Below are positions 1 through 7,314 of a DNA stretch of 64,000 nucleotides, piece after piece (position 1 is the stretch's first letter; the number at the start of each line of letters is the position of its first letter). The notes below the pieces were generated by a model. The model was not told the DNA's origin, searched no databases, and worked only from the letters and a program-made list of their open reading frames with translations. Origin of the DNA: Nostoc sp. PCC 7107 (lineage in GTDB: Bacteria > Cyanobacteriota > Cyanobacteriia > Cyanobacteriales > Nostocaceae); assembly GCF_000316625.1 (NCBI RefSeq), contig NC_019676.1, forward strand, positions 5,040,501 to 5,104,500. The letters are read 5' to 3'. The position numbers and the translations under genes were made by a program.

Positions 1-158
1 AATTCTGGTGCATCACCAACTTTTGCTGAACTGGGTGCAGGTTCCGCTTGGGAAGGTAACACCCGTAGAGTGCTAACTGTGAGCAAAACTCCCAAAAATA
101 TGGCGAAAATATGGGTACTAAGTCTACGTAGAGAACGGGTTATTTTGGACAATCGCAT
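1..158 (-). CDS. N-terminus of an exported protein (runs off the left edge)
   Basis: Read on the minus strand from the ATG at 158, the frame stays open to the window edge. The first 52 residues look like a Sec signal peptide: a basic start (MRLSKITRSLRRLS), a hydrophobic core (IFAIFLGVLLTVSTL) and an SQA-type cleavage site before EPAPSS. A plus-strand frame is also open here (to a stop at 171), but it has no recognisable composition, whereas the minus-strand product has a textbook leader. A short purine stretch (AGG) lies upstream of the ATG. The mature part is missing, so no function can be given. The protein is expected to be periplasmic, in the outer membrane or in the lumen. Confidence 0.6.
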   Translation of the reverse strand, partial: MRLSKITRSLRRLSTHIFAIFLGVLLTVSTLRVLPSQAEPAPSSAKVGDAPE

Positions 159-540
159 AATCACAACCTAAATTTTAGAAGCCGAATTTTTGCTTAGTCG
201 TGACAAATCTATCTAAAGTTATTTTTACAGCTAGGATGAAATTCCTGCGTACTAACTTTGGTTCACTGCTTTAGATACTCAATACTGGAACTAAAGCATG
301 GTAAGTACTACCTGTAATTTAAATTAATTGAAAATTTCCTTTGATAGCTATTACGGACATTTACCCTGAGCCGGTTCGGGTATCACCCGTTTGCATGGCA
401 TAGGTGTAAACTATTTTCCGCTGGGTATGGAAGTTTATCGACTCTGGCGACGGTCAATACTGGTTGATACAGCCAAAGTTGAGGACAAACAGGCATGGCT
501 GTTAGCATATTCTCAAGAACTAGCTCAAAACAATAGGCGT
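159..540. other. Spacer between the exported-protein gene and hicB
   Basis: This AT-rich gap should contain the promoter of the leftward exported-protein gene. The frame of hicB is open back to about position 391, but the extra ~50 residues do not resemble HicB, so I treat them as non-coding or as a remnant of an older gene. A short dyad, CGGGT-ATC-ACCCG, lies at about 377-389. I see nothing else I can support. Confidence 0.4.
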
Positions 541-744
541 ATGAAAATTAGAGCAATCATTCATCCAGCGGCAGAAGGTGGTTATTGGGCAGAGGTTCCA
601 GCACTTCCCGGTTGCGTGACTGAAGGTGACACAATGGAAGAAGTGATGGCTAATTTGCAAGATGCTATTCAAGGCTGGCTCGACGTTGCTAACAGTCGTA
701 ATGTAGTTGAGTCAACCGATCAAGTGGTTGAAATTGCTGTATGA
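541..744 (+). CDS. hicB: HicB-family antitoxin
   Basis: The 67-residue product starts MKIRAIIHPAAEGGYWAEVP and contains the LPGCVTEGDTMEEVMANL segment typical of the partially degraded RNase H-like fold of HicB antitoxins. The start at 541 was chosen because the family begins with this beta strand; the open frame extends further upstream, but with unrelated sequence. No DNA-binding domain follows, so this is the short HicB type. In the family, HicB neutralises the mRNA-cleaving toxin HicA. Its stop overlaps the hicA start (ATGA, 741-744), as expected for translational coupling, but the hicA partner is interrupted here. Confidence 0.85.
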   Translation: MKIRAIIHPAAEGGYWAEVPALPGCVTEGDTMEEVMANLQDAIQGWLDVANSRNVVESTDQVVEIAV

Positions 745-950
745 AATCTATATCCGGCAAGCAGTTGTGTAAGATTGTAGAGCAAAAAGGCTAGGTTTTG
801 CGAAGAATTACGGGTAGTCATCACATCTACGAAAACCTCGTAGGGGATCAAATTCTTTCTATTCCTGTTCACCGCAATCAAGATATGAAAATAGGAACTT
901 TGAAAGCTTTGATGAAAATAGCTGAACTATCGGAAGACGATTTACTCTGA
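741..950 (+). pseudogene. hicA: hicA toxin gene with an in-frame amber stop
   Basis: From the ATG at 741 the frame reads as a HicA mRNA interferase: MKSISGKQLCKIVEQKG, then TAG at 792-794, then VLRRITGSHHIYEN, and an end at TGA 948-950. HicA proteins usually have Trp at the stop position (the G-W-V pattern before the GSHH active-site segment), so a single TGG to TAG change explains the lesion. The double-stranded-RNA-binding-like core, including the catalytic His of GSHH, lies after the stop. The rest of the frame is intact, which suggests recent inactivation or suppression. Total length is 69 codons, normal for HicA. Confidence 0.85.
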
Positions 951-963
951 TGATGATTTTATA

Positions 964-983
964 TCCCGCATTTATGCAACGCC
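964..983 (-). repeat. Dispersed 20-bp repeat, copy 1
   Basis: On the minus strand this reads GGCGTTGCATAAATGCGGGA, identical to 14631-14650 on the plus strand. Both copies lie in non-coding DNA. I read it as part of a short dispersed intergenic repeat. Confidence 0.6.
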
Positions 984-1075
984 GGATATTGCAGCGATCG
1001 CCCCTTATATTAAATAGAAATAACACCCATTCCCCCTCTAGGCTAGGATCTTAGTACTGCCAGTGTTTTAATACC

Positions 1076-1462
1076 ATGAATGGATCAAACCAATTAACGC
1101 CAGAATCCTTGCCCATCTCTGAGTCAGCCGAAAACTTTCACACTCACGATACAGATCATATTCATGGGCGTGGAGAGTCTGGTCATGTTCATGTGCATAG
1201 TGAAGAGTCTTTACGGAAAATTGTGAATCGCCTGTCACGGATAGAAGGACATATTCGCGGTATTAAAACAATGGTGCAACAAAGTAGTCCTTGCCCTGAT
1301 GTATTATTGCAGATTGCCGCAGTCCGGGGCGCATTAGATCGGGTTGCTAGAATCGTGCTAGATGAACATTTAACTGAGTGTGTCGCCAGAGCCGCCAAGG
1401 AAGGCAATATAGATGTGGAAATTGAACAATTAAAGGCAGCTTTAGATCGTTTTATGCCCTAA
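1076..1462 (+). CDS. inrS: InrS-like CsoR/RcnR-family metal-sensing repressor
   Basis: The 128-residue helical repressor belongs to the CsoR/RcnR/FrmR family (core HSEESLRKIVNRLSRIEGHIRGI). The N-terminus is His-rich (residues 22-41). The ligand set matches the Synechocystis nickel sensor InrS in spacing: Cys73, His98 and Cys102 correspond to InrS C53, H78 and C82, and His41 sits where InrS has H21. InrS represses a nickel exporter gene; the family binds DNA as a tetramer and lets go when metal binds. No exporter gene lies next to it here, so the target is probably elsewhere. Nickel specificity is inferred from ligand spacing; copper (CsoR-type) is the main alternative. Confidence 0.8.
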   Translation: MNGSNQLTPESLPISESAENFHTHDTDHIHGRGESGHVHVHSEESLRKIVNRLSRIEGHIRGIKTMVQQSSPCPDVLLQIAAVRGALDRVARIVLDEHLTECVARAAKEGNIDVEIEQLKAALDRFMP

Positions 1463-2221
1463 TCAAGCTGATTTAAAAGTAACTTTAGAACAATTGATCT
1501 CTGGATATTCGCCAAGAAGTTTACAGACGTGATGAGAGTGCGTCTGTTTGAATATAACTAAAGGTTAAGGGAGGTAAATACACATTTTCAAATTCAAAAC
1601 AGGCTAACTACCTGAGTGGAATTATGAATTTGTTACAAATCTCAATAGGTTATGACCAATGGTTATCAAAGGGTACAAGCCTCGATATTTATCTGTGAAG
1701 TTAATCTAAAATTCACAATCCCAATGAAAGTATCCGCAGTGCTGTAAATAACCAGCATAACTTCGGTTATTTTTAAGAAATGATTAATATATGCTGTTGT
1801 GAAAGTTTTCGTGGTGTAGGTTAGCGCTTAGATTTTGCAATAGTTTATACTCCCAGTCTGCCCGATAAACTTTTTGGGTGTTTAGTTATAGACGGATTTC
1901 AGCAGCTTTAAATAAGGCTGACTCACTATTTATTACATAACTAAATTTGCAGTATGAACTATGATGGTCTGTCTAAATGATGCTTGAATGCAGTTCCTAT
2001 AAAGGTTGAGAACTTCTTTAAGGTAGATAACACAACCTTCATTAAGAAGTAAATTTTACTACTATAGGATCTTTGTCTTGACTATCTCTCAGGCTAATGT
2101 CAGAAAATGTTGACTTTCTCAACATTTCTTTAGATAATTTTAGGGTGTGTAGCGTCAAAATGAAATTAGTTCCGTATAGCAAAATACAAAACCCTAGTTG
2201 CAAATCTAATTTCTGTCATGT
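1463..2221. other. Long intergenic region (about 760 bp)
   Basis: No reading frame here resembles a gene. There is one weak hairpin, AAATAACC (1746-1753) with GGTTATTT (1765-1772) followed by T residues, which could end transcription. The rest is AT-rich without clear repeats. The length would allow an unannotated small RNA, but I cannot support one. Confidence 0.4.
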
Positions 2222-2250
2222 TTGTTTCCCATCATAAGTGGGAATACTAT
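2222..2250 (+). promoter_or_regulatory. Candidate promoter of the DUF4327 gene with a dyad in the spacer
   Basis: TTGTTT (2222-2227) and TACTAT (2245-2250) are separated by 17 bp, a sigma-70-like arrangement 28 bp upstream of the ATG at 2278. The spacer holds the inverted repeat TTCCCA (2226-2231) and TGGGAA (2239-2244), which overlaps the -35 end and would suit a repressor. This is inferred from position and sequence only. Confidence 0.4.
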
Positions 2251-2277
2251 GTACGTATAAATGTGTGAGTAAAAATC

Positions 2278-2514
2278 ATGAGTGTGAATACGGTGCCTTC
2301 TATCAATTACTACTCTCTAGATGTAATCCAAGACGAAGCACGCCGACTGGTGCATAAAGGGATGGTTAGCCGACAACAGCCAATATATACACTCTGCCAA
2401 TACATCCCAGCAAGAGAGTGGGTGTGCGTTGAATGTGAGTTGGAAAAATGCGATTTTCTCCTGCGCGATCGCATTGGCGACCTGATTGGTCGTGAACAAT
2501 GGGACAATGACTAA
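2278..2514 (+). CDS. DUF4327 family protein
   Basis: The 78-residue product matches the cyanobacterial DUF4327 family almost end to end. Characteristic segments are VIQDEARRLVHKGMVSRQQ, YTLCQYIPAREWVCVE and LRDRIGDLIGREQWDND. It has no signal peptide or membrane segment, and only two or three cysteines. The family is restricted to cyanobacteria and has no known function. The gene stands alone, with its own candidate promoter upstream and a hairpin terminator about 300 bp downstream. Confidence 0.9.
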   Translation: MSVNTVPSINYYSLDVIQDEARRLVHKGMVSRQQPIYTLCQYIPAREWVCVECELEKCDFLLRDRIGDLIGREQWDND

Positions 2515-2701
2515 ATTAGTCTAGAATTTCAGATTTTGGATTGGGAGTATATTTTTTGGATGTTTAACTTGGACAAAGAACAATCTACCGCCCAACCTTC
2601 TGAAGGTAAAATCTCTAGTTTTTTACATATATTCCCTGATCCAGAATCTTCTATTATTTTTCTTGGCAATAAGCATTGCAGAACCACTAAAGTTTGAGTT
2701 A

Positions 2702-2766
2702 AACAACTTTTCTTAGCAGCATTGACGAAATCATAGCCTACGGTGAGTTTATCGAGAAAAGTTGTT
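2702..2766. repeat. Perfect 12-bp inverted repeat around a 41-bp centre
   Basis: AACAACTTTTCT (2702-2713) is exactly complementary to AGAAAAGTTGTT (2755-2766). It could be a structured RNA or the ends of a tiny mobile element. No flanking target duplication is visible. Confidence 0.5.
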
Positions 2767-2813
2767 GCGTAAATCCATTTCCATAACTTTGAATATTTTA
2801 TCTATATTATTTA

Positions 2814-2856
2814 ACCGGGGCGGTTTTCTATCTCTAACTGCTCCGGTGATTTTTTT
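2814..2856 (+). terminator. Rho-independent terminator
   Basis: ACCGGGGC (2814-2821) pairs with GCTCCGGT (2840-2847), including one G-U pair, and seven T residues (2850-2856) follow closely. It would end transcripts coming from the DUF4327 gene or from an unrecognised transcript between them. Confidence 0.65.
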
Positions 2857-2878
2857 GTAGGTAGGTAATTTGTCTGCT

Positions 2879-3024
2879 TAAGTAGAACATCTGGAAAAAA
2901 CCAAACTATGTTAATAAAGGTTAAGTGAACTAAAACCCTCCTACCTCCTGCCTCCTGCCTTCTGCCTCCTGCCTCCTGCCTTCTGCCTGAACCTAATGAT
3001 AAATATTCACACCGACCTGCTTAA
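2879..3024 (-). mobile_element. MITE-like element, copy C (divergent, inverted)
   Basis: Its ends are TAAGTAGAAC at 2879 and the complement of TAAGCAGGTCGGT at 3012-3024. It is collinear, in inverse orientation, with the elements at 22676-22806 and 57943-58114. Shared parts are both ends, an ACTATGT block, an AAAACC block and a core of heptanucleotide repeats (CTCCTGC/CTTCTGC, about 2937-2988). It is more diverged than the other two copies. No protein is encoded, so a transposase would have to act in trans. Confidence 0.65.
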
Positions 3025-3067
3025 CTGTTTGTTACATACTTGTAAACTCTACCCGCAATTTAAGTTT

Positions 3068-4123
3068 TTACCTCAATGTAATCATGGAATTTCTTGCTCT
3101 ACTAACTGTTGCAGTACTCTCTCTTTTAACTAAAAACGGAGAGATAAGAATATTGTCTACAGCTTTCCCTTCAAATAACTCCAGCAACATAGTCATAGCA
3201 AATTCACCCATTTCTACCATCCGTTGACTGACTGTTGTGAGTGGTGGGGTAATGTAACTGGCTAGGGGAATATTATCAAATCCCACAAGGCTCAAATCTT
3301 CTGGTACGGAAATACTCAGTTCTTTACAGGCTAAGAGAGCGCCAACTGCTACCATATCGTTGTAGCAAAAGATGCTTGTTACACCAGTATTAACTAGTTG
3401 AGGTAGGAGTGTTTTACCAATATCAATATCGCTGATTGTTTGTTCATCCCGATGGGGAATTGCGACCCAATCTGTGTTGTATGGTAGGCCTGCTTGATTC
3501 AAAGCCATTCGATATCCTTCTAAGCGCTGTTGGTCGGCTTTGCTACCATCACCCACACCTAGATAACCGATACGAGTGTGTCCTAATTCGAGGAGATGTT
3601 CTACGGCTAAACAGCCACCTAAGCGATCATCTATAGCGACTGAGTGAAAGGTTTCGCTTTGATCTTTTGTCTCAATGTTAATTAGAACTGTTGGCACGGT
3701 AAATTGGTTTAACTGCTTGGTGTAGTGTTTCCCTATGCGTGAGTCAGCGACTAAAATTCCGTCTACTCGGCGGTAATGAAAATTCTCAATAGCGGCTATT
3801 TCCTGATCAAAATCTCCATGTGAAGCATTTAACAACACATTTAAGCCAGCAAGTCTCGCTACTTGTTCAATTCCCTCAACTAACTCACCAAAAAATGGAT
3901 CAGCTATAGATGTGACGATTACCCCAACGGTATAAGTGCGCTGATTTTGTAAACTTTGAGCGATCGCATTTGGTACATAGTTCATTTCCTGCGCCAGTCT
4001 TTTGATTTCCTCCCGCACCTTAGAACTAATCAACGGACTGTCTCGTAAAGCGCGTGACACCGTGGAATGAGAAACGCCTGCTTTGCGAGCAATATCTTCA
4101 ATGGAAATCTTTCGTTTACTCAT
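3068..4123 (-). CDS. frtR: LacI-family repressor, probable fructose regulator FrtR
   Basis: From the ATG at 4123 the product is 351 residues. It begins MSKRKISIEDIARKAGVSHS, a LacI helix-turn-helix, followed by a hinge helix (NAIAQSLQNQ) and a periplasmic-binding-protein-like effector domain (VGVIVTSIADPFFGELVEGI to the C-terminus). The open frame continues upstream to 4219, but those residues come from the operator region and do not belong to the family. The gene diverges from a sugar ABC transporter, the arrangement known for frtR-frtABC of Anabaena variabilis and Nostoc punctiforme, where FrtR represses fructose uptake. Two identical palindromes lie 48-95 bp upstream of the start, suggesting autoregulation. 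Fructose as the ligand is inferred from gene order. Confidence 0.8.
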   Translation of the reverse strand: MSKRKISIEDIARKAGVSHSTVSRALRDSPLISSKVREEIKRLAQEMNYVPNAIAQSLQNQRTYTVGVIVTSIADPFFGELVEGIEQVARLAGLNVLLNASHGDFDQEIAAIENFHYRRVDGILVADSRIGKHYTKQLNQFTVPTVLINIETKDQSETFHSVAIDDRLGGCLAVEHLLELGHTRIGYLGVGDGSKADQQRLEGYRMALNQAGLPYNTDWVAIPHRDEQTISDIDIGKTLLPQLVNTGVTSIFCYNDMVAVGALLACKELSISVPEDLSLVGFDNIPLASYITPPLTTVSQRMVEMGEFAMTMLLELFEGKAVDNILISPFLVKRESTATVSRARNSMITLR

Positions 4124-4170
4124 GTTTACCACTACCCTAGGTAACTTAAATAAAATTAACACAAATTTTA

Positions 4171-4184
4171 TGCACAGGTGTGCA
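4171..4184. promoter_or_regulatory. Operator-like palindrome 1 in front of frtR
   Basis: TGCACAGGTGTGCA has perfect 6-bp half-sites around GG, typical in size and symmetry of LacI-family operators. An identical copy lies 34 bp away (4205-4218). I infer that FrtR binds here. Confidence 0.6.
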
Positions 4185-4204
4185 AGAATAAAAAGTATCA
4201 GGAA

Positions 4205-4218
4205 TGCACAGGTGTGCA
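4205..4218. promoter_or_regulatory. Operator-like palindrome 2 in front of frtR
   Basis: This is an exact second copy of TGCACAGGTGTGCA. Start-to-start spacing to copy 1 is 34 bp, close to three helical turns, so two dimers could bind on about the same face and interact. Confidence 0.6.
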
Positions 4219-4613
4219 TAAAATCAATTTAAACATTAAGAAAATCAGATTTAACAATATTTTCTCAAAAAAGAACCTGTTGTCGAAATTTGAATAAATG
4301 GTTGAAGTCTTTAAAATATAGGATTTTCGCCAATAGTTACTTAATGCTAAAAGCCCTCGAATAAGTATGAGGGATCAATCTAAAATTCATCTGAAAATGT
4401 TTACCGACTTGTATAACCTTTTCCTCCGCACAGACTCAACTTTTAGCAACATCTAAAACAATGACAACTTTTTCCAGTTAAGCCGAAGTAAATATCTATC
4501 GTTAGGAGAAAGCAGAAAATAAAAGACAGACGGCAGAATTAAAAGAGGATTTTAGCTTAGTTAATATTTCTACACATATTTCCGGTTTTACCCGCTGTTT
4601 TAATAGGATGTGA
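4219..4613. other. Divergent control region between frtR and frtA
   Basis: There is no gene in this stretch. A weak plus-strand promoter candidate for frtABC is TTGAAT (4290-4295) and TAAAAT (4312-4317) with a 16-bp spacer. No third copy of the TGCACA palindrome is present near frtA, so direct FrtR control of frtABC would have to act from the frtR-side sites. Confidence 0.4.
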
Positions 4614-5663
4614 ATGAATGTGAACAAACAGGCGATTGCAGCGACTTTATTAAGTATTGTCAGTGGCACTTTAGTTAGCTGCACCAATGTTTCTCCTAAT
4701 GGCGACACAGCCACGAACACTGATACAAAAAATGTTACTGACACAACTACGCAGAGCAACAACGGCGATGGGCTACGCCCCACCGTAGGTGATCGCAATA
4801 CGAAATTACAATCTGTTGGCGTGACACTGGGCGATTTAAGTAATCCTTTCTTCGTCGTCATGGCACAAGGCGCGGAGAAAGAAGCGAAAAAAATTGGTGG
4901 TAATGATGTCAGAGTTACCGTTGTTTCTAGCGGATATGACCTGAATCAGCAATTTAATCAAATTGAAAACTTCGTCGCGGCGAATACTGACATTATTATT
5001 TTGAATGCGGCTGACTCTAAAGGTATCAGACCAGCAGTTGAGCAAGCCAGAAGAGTAGGCAAGATTGTAATTGCGGTAGATACAGGCGTAGACGCAGAGG
5101 TAGATGCGACTGTCACCACTAATAACTTGCAAGCCGGAGAAATTAGTTGTCAATATATTGCCGATCGCCTCCAAGGTAAAGGCAATGTAGTCATAGTTAA
5201 CGGGCCGCCAGTAGCTTCGGTAATTCAGCGAGTTGATGGTTGCTTGAAAGTTTTAGCCAAATATCCCGATATCAAAATCCTGTCTAAAGACCAGAACGCC
5301 GAAGGTAGCCGGGATGGGGGACTGAGAGTGATGAGCGATATTCTGGTAACTTTCCCCAAAATTGATGCTGTTTTTGCCATCAACGATCCTAGCGGCGTGG
5401 GAGTTGATTTAGCCGCCAACCAAGCCAAACGCACCGAATTTTTCATTGTGGGAGTTGACGGTGCGCCAGAAGCAATCCAAGCGATCGCCTCTAACGATAG
5501 CTTATATGCGGCAACTGCTACTCAAAATCCCAGAGGGATGACGCAAACAGCAGTTCGGGTTGGCAACGATATTTTAAACGGCAAAAAACCGAAATCACCC
5601 GACATTTTGATTCCCGCCAAGTTGATTACAAAAGAGAACGTCAGTACATCAACTGGTTGGTAA
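4614..5663 (+). CDS. frtA: Sugar ABC transporter binding lipoprotein (FrtA-like)
   Basis: The 349-residue product has a lipoprotein signal peptide (hydrophobic residues 8-22, lipobox LVSC with Cys23) and a Thr/Asn-rich linker of about 40 residues. A type I periplasmic binding domain of the ribose/xylose class follows (VGVTLGDLSNPFFVVMAQGA near residue 70, then IIILNAADSKGI, VDTGVDAEVDATVTTNN and FIVGVDGAPEA). The start at 4614 is preceded by AGGA at 4606. It captures the sugar outside the membrane and hands it to the FrtB/FrtC transporter encoded next. By gene order with a LacI regulator the substrate is probably fructose; ribose or another pentose is the alternative. Confidence 0.8.
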   Translation: MNVNKQAIAATLLSIVSGTLVSCTNVSPNGDTATNTDTKNVTDTTTQSNNGDGLRPTVGDRNTKLQSVGVTLGDLSNPFFVVMAQGAEKEAKKIGGNDVRVTVVSSGYDLNQQFNQIENFVAANTDIIILNAADSKGIRPAVEQARRVGKIVIAVDTGVDAEVDATVTTNNLQAGEISCQYIADRLQGKGNVVIVNGPPVASVIQRVDGCLKVLAKYPDIKILSKDQNAEGSRDGGLRVMSDILVTFPKIDAVFAINDPSGVGVDLAANQAKRTEFFIVGVDGAPEAIQAIASNDSLYAATATQNPRGMTQTAVRVGNDILNGKKPKSPDILIPAKLITKENVSTSTGW

Positions 5664-5739
5664 GGAATTGGAAAGAAATTAGTCAAAAGTCAAAAGAAAC
5701 TAATCTTTTTACTTTTTACTTTTTACTTTTGCCTTTTTA

Positions 5740-7314
5740 ATGCCTAACTTAGCACTGAAATTTATGACAACAAATATTCAAACCGATTTTCCGCCGTCCT
5801 CAACTGTTACCCCTGTATTAGAAATGCAGGGGATTGCTAAACGATTTCATGGTGTTGCGGCTTTGCAAGGTGTAAATCTGACAATTTATCCCGGAGAAGT
5901 TCACGCCCTCATGGGTGAAAATGGCGCAGGTAAAAGCACATTAATGAAAATTCTCGCAGGTGCTTATATTGCTGATGAAGGAGAAATTCGCATCAATGGT
6001 CAACCAGTGAAAATTACTGACCCAGGTACAGCCAGACAAGCGGGGATTAATCTGATTTATCAAGAACTGAACGTCGCACCCAATTTAACCGTAACTGAAA
6101 ATATGTTTATGGGGAGCGAGTTGCAACGGGGTCAGTTTTTAGACCGCAAAACGATGGAACTCGAAGCCCAGCAGGTGTTAGACAGCTTGGGAGCAAGTTT
6201 TACACCACAAACAATAGTAGGTACATTGGCGATCGCTGAACAGCAGCAAGTCGAAATTGCTAGGGCGCTGAAAGATAAAAGCCGGATTTTGGTGATGGAT
6301 GAACCAACAGCCGCCTTATCTGACCGCGAGACTGAACGCTTATTTGAAGTGATTCGCAAACTCCGCAACGATGGCATTGCCATTATTTATATCAGTCATC
6401 GGATGGAAGAAATCTATGCTTTGGCTGACCGAATTAGTGTGTTGCGTGATGGTCAATATATTGGCAGTCTGACTCGTGAGGAAATTTCGCCCCAGCGATT
6501 GGTAAAAATGATGGTCGGTCGCTCTATGCAGGACTTCTACGAACATCAACGACAAAAGAATCCGGGTGCAGTGGTGCTGGAAGTTAGAAACATTAGTGAT
6601 GGGCGCAAGATACAACCAGCTAGTTTTCAACTGCGGGCGGGCGAAATTCTGGGACTGGCTGGGTTAGTGGGTGCAGGAAGGACAGAAGTATCGCGGTTGA
6701 TTTTTGGTGCCGATCGCAAAGCCAGCGGTGAAGTCTTCTTAAATGGCAAAAAGCTAGAGATTCATTCGCCCAGTGATGCGATCGCGGCGGGGATTGGCTA
6801 TGTCCCCGAAGACCGCAAAGACCAAGGTTTATTTCTAGAGATGAGTTCCCGCAAAAATATTGGACTGAATCGACTCAAACAAGATGCCAAAGGTGGCATT
6901 GTTAACTGGGTTTCAGTCAATAAAATTGCCGCAGAAGCCGTCGAAAACTTCCATATCCGACTAGCTAACTTAGAAATTCGCGCCGTCGATCTTTCCGGTG
7001 GGAATCAGCAAAAACTCCTACTGGCACGTTGGTTAGCCATTAACCCCAGAGTATTGATGCTAGATGAACCAACACGCGGCGTAGATATCGGGGCGAAAAG
7101 CGAAATTTACCGGATTATCAGTGATTTAGCCGCTCAAGGAGTCGCAATTCTCATGGTTTCCAGTGAATTACCGGAAATTGTCGGGATGAGCGATCGCGTT
7201 TTAGTCATGCGTGAAGGGCAATTAGTTGGCGAACTGGACGACACCCCAGACAGAGAAATTACCCAAGAAAACATTATGCACTATGCAACTGGAGCATCGG
7301 AGGTAGCATCATGA
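5740..7314 (+). CDS. frtB: Sugar ABC transporter ATPase with two nucleotide-binding domains (FrtB-like)
   Basis: The 524-residue tandem ATPase is of the RbsA/MglA/XylG type. Domain 1 has Walker [10 protein letters not shown] (about 59-67), signature [15 protein letters not shown] and Walker [12 protein letters not shown]. Domain 2 has a degenerate Walker A (GLVGAGRTE), signature [15 protein letters not shown] and Walker [13 protein letters not shown]. The degenerate second Walker A is normal for this family. An in-frame ATG at 5764 is an equally possible start; neither has a clear ribosome site. It powers uptake by the frtC permease, whose start overlaps its stop. About 75 bp of T-rich repeat (TTTTTAC units) separates it from frtA. 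Confidence 0.85.
   Translation: MPNLALKFMTTNIQTDFPPSSTVTPVLEMQGIAKRFHGVAALQGVNLTIYPGEVHALMGENGAGKSTLMKILAGAYIADEGEIRINGQPVKITDPGTARQAGINLIYQELNVAPNLTVTENMFMGSELQRGQFLDRKTMELEAQQVLDSLGASFTPQTIVGTLAIAEQQQVEIARALKDKSRILVMDEPTAALSDRETERLFEVIRKLRNDGIAIIYISHRMEEIYALADRISVLRDGQYIGSLTREEISPQRLVKMMVGRSMQDFYEHQRQKNPGAVVLEVRNISDGRKIQPASFQLRAGEILGLAGLVGAGRTEVSRLIFGADRKASGEVFLNGKKLEIHSPSDAIAAGIGYVPEDRKDQGLFLEMSSRKNIGLNRLKQDAKGGIVNWVSVNKIAAEAVENFHIRLANLEIRAVDLSGGNQQKLLLARWLAINPRVLMLDEPTRGVDIGAKSEIYRIISDLAAQGVAILMVSSELPEIVGMSDRVLVMREGQLVGELDDTPDREITQENIMHYATGASEVAS

Larger units (their letters stand above)
2515..2878. other. Intergenic region downstream of the DUF4327 gene
   Basis: The region contains a 45-codon open frame (ATG 2560 to TGA 2697) that I cannot assign; it has only a distant GGGAG as a possible ribosome site and is probably not a gene. 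It also contains a perfect 12-bp inverted repeat (2702-2766) and a terminator (2814-2856), each listed separately. Confidence 0.4.

Noticed and set aside
1-171. Plus-strand open frame at the left edge
   Set aside because: The opposite strand encodes a convincing signal peptide beginning at 158, while the plus-strand product shows no recognisable feature.
391-540. N-terminal extension of the HicB frame
   Set aside because: The added 50 residues do not resemble HicB; the family-like start is at 541.
2560-2697. 45-residue small protein gene
   Set aside because: Only a distant GGGAG precedes it and no conserved feature is seen; kept only as a remark in the intergenic entry.
4124-4219. Longer start for the LacI-type regulator
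   Set aside because: The extra 32 codons overlap the operator palindromes, and the conserved helix-turn-helix starts at the ATG at 4123.
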